Shown here: positions 57,560 through 64,000 of the stretch, piece after piece
How positions within the stretch are numbered: position 1 is the first letter of the stretch
How the letters are laid out: each line of letters begins with the position of its first letter
Origin: Prochlorococcus sp. AG-355-N16
GTDB taxonomy: Bacteria > Cyanobacteriota > Cyanobacteriia > PCC-6307 > Cyanobiaceae
Assembly (NCBI GenBank): GCA_003278545.1
Contig: QCEF01000001.1
Span: forward strand, 372,001 to 436,000
Reading direction: 5' to 3'
DNA: 64,000 nt
Made by a program: the position numbers and the translations under genes
The notes under the pieces: model-generated
The model's database searches: none
Told to the model about the DNA's origin: nothing
The model's input: only the letters and a program-made list of their open reading frames with translations

Positions 57560-57633
57560 CGCGCCTGGAGAGATTCGAACTCCCGACACCCTGATCCGTA
57601 GTCAGGTGCTCTAATCCACTGAGCTACAGGCGC
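57560..57633 (-). tRNA. tRNA-Arg (ACG anticodon)
   Basis: Minus-strand cloverleaf: acceptor GCGCCTG/CAGGCGC, anticodon stem CCTGA/TCAGG with loop CTACGGA (anticodon ACG, expected to be modified to ICG), T-loop GTTCGAATC. Discriminator G, CCA not encoded. Confidence 0.96.
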
Positions 57634-57689
57634 ATAATTATGTAATATCTCTGTTTCAGGGGCTCTTAGTCAACTAGATTTCAGGTAAA

Positions 57690-57971
57690 ATGCTTATTGT
57701 TAACAATCTAATTATTAATATGCCTATTAAGTGGTATGGAAATGGTGATTTAGAAGATCCCATCTATAAACATTTTTCTCGAATAGTAAATTTTGTTATT
57801 CACTGCATGATCTTTACTGCGATAGTAAGTGGCACTTGGCTTTTAAAAGAAATTAAATATGAAATCGCTTTTTTTAATAATTTTGCAATTTTCTGGTCAA
57901 TTCTTTTAGCCTCCCATTTACTATTTGTAATTATGAAAAAACCTAAAGATACTTCAAAACAATCAACTTAA
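57690..57971 (+). CDS. Small membrane protein of unknown function
   Basis: Not recognised. The 93-residue product has two hydrophobic spans (about 37-50 and 63-81) and a basic tail (KKPKD). The segment MPIKWYGNGDLEDPIYKHFSR before the first span looks like the conserved part. A start at ATG 57720 is possible, but CAGG just before 57690 favours the longer form. It lies 14 bp before the DUF3181 gene on the same strand. Confidence 0.6.
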   Translation: MLIVNNLIINMPIKWYGNGDLEDPIYKHFSRIVNFVIHCMIFTAIVSGTWLLKEIKYEIAFFNNFAIFWSILLASHLLFVIMKKPKDTSKQST

Positions 57972-57985
57972 TTATTTTTTAATTT

Positions 57986-58276
57986 ATGGACTCTCAAATA
58001 CGAATAAGTGATCTAGAAAATATTATTTCAGAAAAGGTTTTTATAAAAATAGAAAATTGGAATTTATATCTTGGAGATGCTGGCCTAGCAAGAAATCTTG
58101 CTATTGAATGTATCAGTAATAAAGATCAAGGCCCATTGGAGGCTGCGAAAAAAAGTTTGAAAGCAATAAATGTAAAGGTGGGGGATGGTGTTAACAGTAT
58201 TCCACTGATCAATTTAATAACTAAATCACAAATTCTAGAATTAGAGGATGTTTTGGAAAGTTTTTTTGAAAATTAA
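57986..58276 (+). CDS. DUF3181 cyanobacterial protein
   Basis: The 96-residue soluble protein is alpha-rich with KIENWNLYLGDAGLARNLAIEC and QGPLEAAKKSLKAI, marks of DUF3181 as I recall it. No function is known. It overlaps the convergent murJ stop by 4 bp. Confidence 0.7.
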   Translation: MDSQIRISDLENIISEKVFIKIENWNLYLGDAGLARNLAIECISNKDQGPLEAAKKSLKAINVKVGDGVNSIPLINLITKSQILELEDVLESFFEN

Positions 58277-59895
58277 ATCTTTTTTTCATAAAATTTAAAT
58301 CTATTTACTTTCAGGCATTTTGTAAGAAAAAAATAGATTACAAAAAAAGTTAGAGATCCAAATATTAATAACAAAAATTCTCCGAGATTTGAATTGAAGT
58401 TATTTGTAGTTTTAAGAATAGTAAAACAAAGGGTGCTATCAATAAATGCCGTTAATGACATGAGGATAATTTTCCTTAATAAATCCAAGTTAGGCAAGTA
58501 GATATTTTCATTTTTCAGATTAAAAGAAAGCAAAACACAAACTATAAAGTTGACTATTACTGAAGATATAATTATTCCTACAACTCCAAAATTATATGGA
58601 GAAAGATTTCCAAAATTATTAATTGGGGCACCAATTAAAAACCAATCAAAAAAAATATTTAATATAATTCCTGCAAATGATGACTTGAAAGGGAAGTTTG
58701 TTTTTTCTATTGAATAATAAGTTCTTACTAATAAATCTCTATAAAGATAAAAAGGTATGCCAACTGCATAAGCAATTAATATATTCTTTACTTTTAAAGC
58801 CGCTGAATAATCAAAAGATCCTCTTTGAAAAACTAACTGTACTATTTGATTATTAAATGTTATGAAAAATGCGGTTAAAAAAATAGTTGTCAAGAAACAG
58901 TACTCTATTCCAGAAATCAATTTTTTTTGGAGGCCAATATAGTCTTTATCACTTCTCAATTTAGAGAATTTTGGAAGTAATGGCAAAATCAAAGAGTTAG
59001 ATAATATGCCTAATGGGGCTTGTATCAGAAAGTTTCCGTAAGCTAGTCCCGATGCTGCTCCTTGAAAACTTGAAGCGAAAAACATATCGATAAAAACATT
59101 AATTTGACTGAGACCTGATGAGATAGATGCTGGAATAATTAGTTTGAAAATCCTCCTCTCTTCATTATTAAATAATTGGAATTTTGACTTTAATCTCAAG
59201 AGGCCGATTTTATTTATTTCTGAAATTTGAACAATAAACTGAATTAAAGTTCCTGTCAAAGTTGCAAAAGCTAGTAATCCCGAATAAGTAAAGAAATGAG
59301 AATATGCATTTTCTTGGTTGAAAATCCAACTTAATAAAATAAAAAAAATGGTAGTTACGCTTGTTATTGCTGGACTTATACTTGATAAAAAGAATTTTCT
59401 TTGGGAATTTAACGCGCCAAAGCTTAAACCTATGAACCCGGACAAAGGGATACAAGGGGTAAGTATTTTTAATTGGTAAGTGGCAATTGATTTAGCTTCG
59501 TAACCTAAATTGGGGGCTAATAATTCAATTATTAAATTGGAATTTAAGTATATTAATATAGCTAAACCAATTAAAAATATTGAAAGTTTTATGCTTACTT
59601 GAGTTAAAACAATTCCTCCATTTTTTTTGTTAAGGGGAGTTAGAACTGCAACGACTGCGTTATGTAAGGGACCATTAATTCCTCCAATTATTATGAGCAA
59701 AAAACCTGGAATTATGTAGGCATAATTAAATGCGTCGTATGTTACCCCAACTCCAAAAGCAGCAGCTATAAATATTTGTCTTATACATCCAGCTAATTTA
59801 CTAAGACTAGTACCAAATGAAATTGAAAAAATATTATTTTTTAAAAACGAATGCATTTGGATTTGTCTAAATTTTCCAAGAAGTTTAAGTTTCAA
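58273..59895 (-). CDS. murJ: Lipid II flippase MurJ
   Basis: MOP-superfamily transporter for the peptidoglycan precursor. The 540-residue protein has about 14 hydrophobic spans, with the N-terminal SFGTSLSKLAGCIRQIFIAAAFG segment and the LAPNLGYEAK loop. Family arginines in the cavity are consistent with RQI and RDLLVRTYYS. It is divergent from sfsA, 31 bp apart. Confidence 0.93.
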   Translation of the reverse strand: MKLKLLGKFRQIQMHSFLKNNIFSISFGTSLSKLAGCIRQIFIAAAFGVGVTYDAFNYAYIIPGFLLIIIGGINGPLHNAVVAVLTPLNKKNGGIVLTQVSIKLSIFLIGLAILIYLNSNLIIELLAPNLGYEAKSIATYQLKILTPCIPLSGFIGLSFGALNSQRKFFLSSISPAITSVTTIFFILLSWIFNQENAYSHFFTYSGLLAFATLTGTLIQFIVQISEINKIGLLRLKSKFQLFNNEERRIFKLIIPASISSGLSQINVFIDMFFASSFQGAASGLAYGNFLIQAPLGILSNSLILPLLPKFSKLRSDKDYIGLQKKLISGIEYCFLTTIFLTAFFITFNNQIVQLVFQRGSFDYSAALKVKNILIAYAVGIPFYLYRDLLVRTYYSIEKTNFPFKSSFAGIILNIFFDWFLIGAPINNFGNLSPYNFGVVGIIISSVIVNFIVCVLLSFNLKNENIYLPNLDLLRKIILMSLTAFIDSTLCFTILKTTNNFNSNLGEFLLLIFGSLTFFVIYFFLTKCLKVNRFKFYEKKI

Positions 59896-59926
59896 TTATA
59901 TTTGATTTTAAAATAACGACATATTT

Positions 59927-60667
59927 ATGAATGATCGGATAATTGATTTTGATCCATTAATTGAAGGAGTTTTAATCAAGAGGTATAAAAGGTTTCTTGC
60001 AGATATAAAATTAGAGAGCGGAGAGGTAATAACTGCTCATTGTGCCAATACAGGCCCAATGAAGGGACTTTTGAGTGAGGGAGCAAAGGTAAGAATAAGC
60101 GTTTCCCCTTCTCCAAAAAGAAAATTACCTTTTACTTGGGAACAGATATGTGTTTTAGATGCAAAAAATGAAGAGGTTTGGGTTGGTATTAATACTCTAT
60201 TTGCAAATAAGTTAATCAAAAAGGTTATTGAGAAAAATTTGCTTGACGAAACAATAGGAGAGATAGAGACAATTAAATCTGAAGTTCCTTATGGAAAAGA
60301 CAAAAAAAGCAGAATTGACTTTTTTTTAACCCCAAAATCTTCAAATCCTGATAAACGTAACATTTACATAGAGGTTAAAAATACGACTTGGATTAGAGAA
60401 AATGTAGCTCTATTCCCTGATACAGTAACGAAAAGAGGCCAAAAGCACCTCATAGAATTAAAGGAATTAATTCCTGAAAGTAAAAGTGTATTAGTACTTT
60501 GTATTACAAGAAAAGACGCTTGTTTTTTTGCGCCCGGAGATGAGGCAGATCCCTTATACGGCAATCTTTTTAGAGAATCTATAAGTGCAGGAATGATAAC
60601 GATTCCTTGTTCCTTTGAATTTCATAAAGACCACATATCATGGAGAGGAATTAAACCTTTGAAATAA
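59927..60667 (+). CDS. sfsA: SfsA family nuclease/DNA-binding protein
   Basis: The 246-residue protein has an N-terminal OB-like domain ([12 protein letters not shown]) and a nuclease-like domain with [17 protein letters not shown] and [13 protein letters not shown], the PD-(D/E)XK-like core of SfsA. In E. coli it affects maltose gene expression. The cyanobacterial role is unknown. It lies upstream of amt, but amt has its own promoter. Confidence 0.92.
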   Translation: MNDRIIDFDPLIEGVLIKRYKRFLADIKLESGEVITAHCANTGPMKGLLSEGAKVRISVSPSPKRKLPFTWEQICVLDAKNEEVWVGINTLFANKLIKKVIEKNLLDETIGEIETIKSEVPYGKDKKSRIDFFLTPKSSNPDKRNIYIEVKNTTWIRENVALFPDTVTKRGQKHLIELKELIPESKSVLVLCITRKDACFFAPGDEADPLYGNLFRESISAGMITIPCSFEFHKDHISWRGIKPLK

Positions 60668-60750
60668 ATAAAATCTTGATATTTTGAAACTTCTAAAAAC
60701 CAAATTTTTTTAATTTAACAAATATTTTTTAGGGTGCAACTATAAAAATG

Positions 60751-60793
60751 GTATCAACAACTACTAGACACCGATAAGTTTTTTGAATAAATT
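60751..60793 (+). promoter_or_regulatory. NtcA-activated promoter of amt
   Basis: A perfect NtcA site, GTA-TCAACAAC-TAC (60751-60764), is followed after 23 bp by TAAATT (60788-60793), matching the TAN3T -10 element. Ammonium transporter genes are established NtcA targets in cyanobacteria. Confidence 0.85.
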
Positions 60794-60806
60794 TAAATTT
60801 GAAAGG

Positions 60807-60827
60807 AAACAGTAAAACTGTTTTTTT
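60807..60827 (+). terminator. Terminator-like hairpin in the amt leader
   Basis: AAACAGT (60807-60813) pairs with ACTGTTT (60817-60823) around AAA, followed by T to 60827. It lies downstream of the NtcA-type promoter and 19 bp before the amt start, so it could attenuate amt or terminate read-through from sfsA before the true start. Confidence 0.5.
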
Positions 60828-60846
60828 GCAGATCTAATTTTTTTTT

Positions 60847-62307
60847 ATGACCACTGCTTTGCAAACGCCTCAAAGGCGCTCTAGGTCCAAACTTCAAGAT
60901 GCAAGTCTTGTTAATGGACCTATGCTCCTTTTGAGAAGTATTCGAGGATTTAGTTCAAACCGCTCTATGTTGTGGCTTGCGACTGTTCCCCTAGCTTTGT
61001 TTGGTTTAGGTATTTTTAATCTTTCAGCTCACGCAGCTGATTTACCTGAGTTGAATGCAGCTTTTCTTGCTAACAATTTATGGCTTTTGATCGCTACTAT
61101 TCTAGTGATCTTTATGAACGCCGGTTTCGCTATGGTTGAGGCAGGTATGTGCCGTTCTAAGAACGCTGTTAACATTCTTGCTAAAAACCTCTTTGTATTT
61201 GCTCTAGCTGTAACTTCTTATTGGTTTATCGGCTATTCATTAATGTACGGAGGAAGTGTTGCTGACGGTTGGCTTTACTTTGGCGGCTTATTTTTTGATC
61301 CAACAGTTACTGCAGATATGGTAACTGATGCTGGATTAGTCCCAACAGTTGATTTCTTGTTCCAGTCTGCTTTTGCAGGAACTGCGGCAACGATCGTTTC
61401 CGGTCTTGTTGCTGAAAGAGTTAAATTTGGAGAATTTGTTGTTTTTGCTGTTGTATTAACTGCATTTATATATCCAATTGCTGGAAGCTGGAAATGGAAT
61501 GGTGGTTGGCTTGATTCTTTAGGTTTTGTTGATTTTGCTGGTTCTTCAATTGTTCACTCAGTTGGAGCATGGGCGGGTCTTGTAGGAGCTATGCTTCTTG
61601 GACCAAGAATTGGCAAATACTCTGATGGTAAACCACAAGCTATGCCAGGACATAACATGGCTATAGCTACTTTGGGTGCATTAGTCCTATGGATAGGTTG
61701 GTACGGATTTAACCCCGGTTCTCAACTAGCTATGGATCAATGGGTTCCATATGTTGCTGTAACAACTACTCTAGCAGCAGCAGCTGGAGCTATTGGTGCA
61801 ACTATCGTTTCAACATTAACTTCTGGTAAGCCTGATCTTACAATGATAATTAACGGTATCCTTGCTGGTTTGGTTAGTATTACTGCTGGCTGTGGTGATA
61901 TGACTCTTGCTGGAGCCTGGTTCGCAGGACTAGTAGGCGGAATTATCGTTGTATTTTCTGTTGCAGCACTTGATGCCGCTGAGATCGATGATCCTGTAGG
62001 CGCATTCTCTGTTCACGGAGTTTGTGGTGTATGGGGTACTGTAGTTATCGGTCTTTGGGGTACAGCTGTACAAGGTGATGGAGCAGGTATGGGATTGTTC
62101 AATGGTGGAGGTATTACCCTTCTTCTAGTTCAAGCTCTTGGTGCCGCGGCTTATGCTATTTGGACACTAGTTACTTGCTGGATTGCCTGGTCTGTAATTG
62201 GAGGATTATTCGGTGGAATCCGAGTATCTGAAGAGGAAGAGACTCAAGGCTTAGATATAGGAGAGCACGGAATGGAAGCATATCCAGACTTTGCATCTGC
62301 TAAATAA
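60847..62307 (+). CDS. amt: Ammonium transporter (Amt1 type)
   Basis: Imports ammonium across the inner membrane. The 486-residue protein has an N-terminal basic region, a hydrophobic signal-like segment ending SAHAADLPE, and eleven membrane spans. Signature motifs include FAGSSIVHSVGAWAGLVGA and the pore histidines in IVHSVG and FSVHGVCG. The C-terminus has the regulatory GLDIGEHGMEAY tail of cyanobacterial Amt1. It has a consensus NtcA site upstream and a terminator downstream. Confidence 0.97.
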   Translation: MTTALQTPQRRSRSKLQDASLVNGPMLLLRSIRGFSSNRSMLWLATVPLALFGLGIFNLSAHAADLPELNAAFLANNLWLLIATILVIFMNAGFAMVEAGMCRSKNAVNILAKNLFVFALAVTSYWFIGYSLMYGGSVADGWLYFGGLFFDPTVTADMVTDAGLVPTVDFLFQSAFAGTAATIVSGLVAERVKFGEFVVFAVVLTAFIYPIAGSWKWNGGWLDSLGFVDFAGSSIVHSVGAWAGLVGAMLLGPRIGKYSDGKPQAMPGHNMAIATLGALVLWIGWYGFNPGSQLAMDQWVPYVAVTTTLAAAAGAIGATIVSTLTSGKPDLTMIINGILAGLVSITAGCGDMTLAGAWFAGLVGGIIVVFSVAALDAAEIDDPVGAFSVHGVCGVWGTVVIGLWGTAVQGDGAGMGLFNGGGITLLLVQALGAAAYAIWTLVTCWIAWSVIGGLFGGIRVSEEEETQGLDIGEHGMEAYPDFASAK

Positions 62308-62329
62308 TCTAACTAAAAAACTTATTTTA

Positions 62330-62361
62330 GAAGCCTGACTTATGTCAGGTTTCTTTTTTTT
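62330..62361 (+). terminator. amt intrinsic terminator
   Basis: GAAGCCTGAC (62330-62339) pairs with GTCAGGTTTC (62344-62353) with one G-T pair, around TTAT, followed by a run of T to 62361. It separates amt from ispH. Confidence 0.9.
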
Positions 62362-62397
62362 TACGAAAAATTATTTAAAACGTTGTAATATAAACAG

Positions 62398-63594
62398 ATG
62401 GATACTCAAGCCTTTAGAAGATCCCTTCATCATTCTGATAGATACAATAGAAGGGGCTTCGATTCTCCAACAAAAAGAGCTCAAGCGTTAGAAGAAGCTT
62501 ATCAAAGTGATTTGATAAGTTCTATTAGGGATAATGGTTTTACTTATACTAAAGGCAGACTAAATATTAAGTTGGCCAAAGCTTTTGGTTTCTGTTGGGG
62601 AGTTGAAAGAGCTGTTGCAATGGCTTACGAAACTAGAAGACATTACCCTAATGAAAATATTTGGATAACAAACGAAATAATTCATAATCCCTCAGTTAAT
62701 GATCATTTAAGAAAAATGGATGTAAAATTCATCTCAGCTAAAAATGGAATTAAAGATTTTTCTTTAGTTTCTAATGGGGATGTTGTTATACTTCCTGCTT
62801 TCGGAGCTACTGTTCAAGAAATGAAACTTTTGCATGAGAAAGGTTGTCATATTATTGATACAACTTGTCCATGGGTCTCTAAGGTTTGGCATACAGTTGA
62901 AAAACATAAAAAACATATTTTTACATCTATTATTCACGGAAAATTTAAACATGAAGAGACTCTCGCTACAAGTTCATTCGCAGGTAAATATTTAGTTGTA
63001 CTTGATCTAGAAGAAGCACACTACGTTTCTGAATATATTCTGGGGAGAGGTAATAGAAATGAGTTTATGAACAAATTTGCTAAAGCTTGTTCTAATGGAT
63101 TTGATCCTGATAGAGATTTAGATAGAGTGGGAGTTGCAAATCAGACAACTATGCTTAAGAGCGAGACTGAGGAAATTGGAAAGGTTTTTGAAAGGACGAT
63201 GTTAAAAAAATTTGGACCAGAAAATTTAAATAGTCACTTTTTAGCTTTTAATACTATTTGTGATGCAACTGAAGAAAGGCAAGATGCAATGTTCTCTTTG
63301 GTTGATGAAGACCTCGATATTTTAGTAGTTATTGGAGGTTTCAATTCTTCTAATACTACTCACTTACAAGAGATAGCAATTACTAAAAATATTTCTTCTT
63401 TTCACATTGATACGCCAGAGAGGATATCAGTTAAAGAAAACTCAATATTTCATAAACCACTAGGAGCAGAACTAGAACTTAAAAATAATTTTCTACCTAG
63501 CGGAAAAATTAATGTTGGAATTACCTCAGGTGCATCCACTCCTGACAAGGTTGTTGCAGATGTTATTGATAAGTTAATTGATATTGCTTCTTGA
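62398..63594 (+). CDS. ispH: 4-Hydroxy-3-methylbut-2-enyl diphosphate reductase
   Basis: Last step of the MEP isoprenoid pathway, an iron-sulfur enzyme giving IPP and DMAPP. Three cluster cysteines are visible in [19 protein letters not shown] and [11 protein letters not shown]. The [10 protein letters not shown] end is typical. Cyanobacterial LytB/IspH is longer than E. coli IspH, as here (398 residues, with an N-terminal extension of about 60). The ATG is at 62398, after the amt terminator. Confidence 0.97.
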   Translation: MDTQAFRRSLHHSDRYNRRGFDSPTKRAQALEEAYQSDLISSIRDNGFTYTKGRLNIKLAKAFGFCWGVERAVAMAYETRRHYPNENIWITNEIIHNPSVNDHLRKMDVKFISAKNGIKDFSLVSNGDVVILPAFGATVQEMKLLHEKGCHIIDTTCPWVSKVWHTVEKHKKHIFTSIIHGKFKHEETLATSSFAGKYLVVLDLEEAHYVSEYILGRGNRNEFMNKFAKACSNGFDPDRDLDRVGVANQTTMLKSETEEIGKVFERTMLKKFGPENLNSHFLAFNTICDATEERQDAMFSLVDEDLDILVVIGGFNSSNTTHLQEIAITKNISSFHIDTPERISVKENSIFHKPLGAELELKNNFLPSGKINVGITSGASTPDKVVADVIDKLIDIAS

Positions 63595-63697
63595 ATTTGT
63601 TATTTATTTGTAAATTTGCTTAGTTTTTTTAATTTATAAGTCAGATAATTCCAAAAGATCTACTTTATTAACTAGAATAATGAAAAATTAATGAAGT

Positions 63698-64000
63698 ATG
63701 GAAGACAAAGCAGAAACTAATCAGGTTCAAACTGCAAGTATGAATAGAACTAAAGCTCCCCAAAAAGTTGAAGTTGTAGTTGCAAATTCATCTTCAGGGT
63801 CAGAAGTTAATATCCTTGGAGAACTATCGATTTTTGTTTTAAGAATAGGTTTTTGTGCTTTGATGATTCATCATGGCCTTGAGAAACTTCAGGATCCGCA
63901 AGGTTTTGCAGAGTTTGTAGTAGGTAAGTATTTCCCATTTTTGCCTGGTGATCCTGTTATTTGGACTTTTGGAGCAGCAATTACTCAACTGGTGTGCCCA
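63698..64000 (+). CDS. DoxX-family membrane protein (partial)
   Basis: The frame opens at ATG 63698 and runs off the window end after 101 codons. After a hydrophilic N-terminus of about 40 residues comes the first membrane span (SIFVLRIGFCALMIHHG) and a second region starting WTFGAAI. The RIGF-HHGLEKL pattern is typical of DoxX/SURF4-like four-helix membrane proteins. Substrate is unknown. Confidence 0.75.
   Translation, partial: MEDKAETNQVQTASMNRTKAPQKVEVVVANSSSGSEVNILGELSIFVLRIGFCALMIHHGLEKLQDPQGFAEFVVGKYFPFLPGDPVIWTFGAAITQLVCP

Noticed and set aside
60794-60846. Glutamine riboswitch in the amt leader
   Set aside because: I found a simple hairpin with a T-run but none of the conserved riboswitch core.

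Overview
The window is a stretch of chromosome from a marine picocyanobacterium, almost certainly Prochlorococcus and probably a high-light clade. The evidence is the very A+T-rich sequence, the tight gene packing, a complete oxygenic photosystem gene set (psbA, psbO, psbH, psbN, psbI), beta-carotene hydroxylase, NtcA and AmtB1-type nitrogen genes, a ThyX-type thymidylate synthase, and a thioredoxin-reductase-like flavoprotein with no recognisable NADPH motif. I cannot name the strain. There are no rRNA genes, insertion sequences, prophages, CRISPR arrays or integrases. This is core genome rather than an island.

Layout. 1-6.4 kb (minus strand): a transcription/translation cluster secE-nusG-rplK-rplA-[L10 leader]-rplJ-rplL, followed by rnhA, pyrD and a partial CobD-like aminotransferase. 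6.4-12.7 kb: a ClpB-type disaggregase, enolase, and a UbiB-family kinase with a small helical partner. 13-17 kb: the flavoprotein thioredoxin reductase, then a bicarbonate-uptake cluster of a SulP (BicA-like) transporter, SbtA and an SbtB-like PII protein. 17-22.6 kb: hemB, a glyoxalase-fold protein, mutS2, obg, two small genes and CP12. 22.7-36 kb: a GST-like gene, an aspartoacylase-family gene, psbA, aroC, eda, ftsH, sat, psbO, coaBC, Ycf20-like, pyrB and mpg. 36-46.8 kb: gatC, crtR, tRNA-Leu(UAG), ycf66, ileS, trmB, glmM, a membrane thioredoxin, thyX, dcd and a cobO-like gene. 47-53 kb: ntcA, DUF3084 and RuvC-like genes, pth, psbH/psbN/psbI and an LptD-like outer-membrane protein. 53-64 kb: a glyA-cinA-leuC-leuD run, tRNA-Arg(ACG), murJ, sfsA, amt, ispH and a partial DoxX-family gene.

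How the genes work together. Carbon entry (SbtA/SbtB, SulP transporter), carbon-flux control (CP12, Eda) and photosystem II upkeep (PsbA, PsbO, PsbH/N/I, FtsH, CrtR) sit beside nitrogen control. ntcA and amt each carry an NtcA-type promoter: a binding site 22-23 bp upstream of a TAN3T -10 box. The flavin thioredoxin reductase and CP12 could form one redox-control route.

I found no clearly new multi-gene system. The observations most worth checking are: (1) two genes, crtR and mpg, whose catalytic motifs lie upstream of any ATG/GTG/TTG and which both open with ATA-AAA-GAA just after an in-frame stop; (2) a small ORF divergent from psbA with a good ribosome-binding site and ATG, broken by a one-base frameshift; (3) terminator-like hairpins in the psbA and amt leaders and inside the ntcA promoter; (4) SbtB, CP12 and CobO proteins that lack regulatory or nucleotide-binding motifs typical of their families; (5) a near-systematic abutting or overlap of convergent gene ends.
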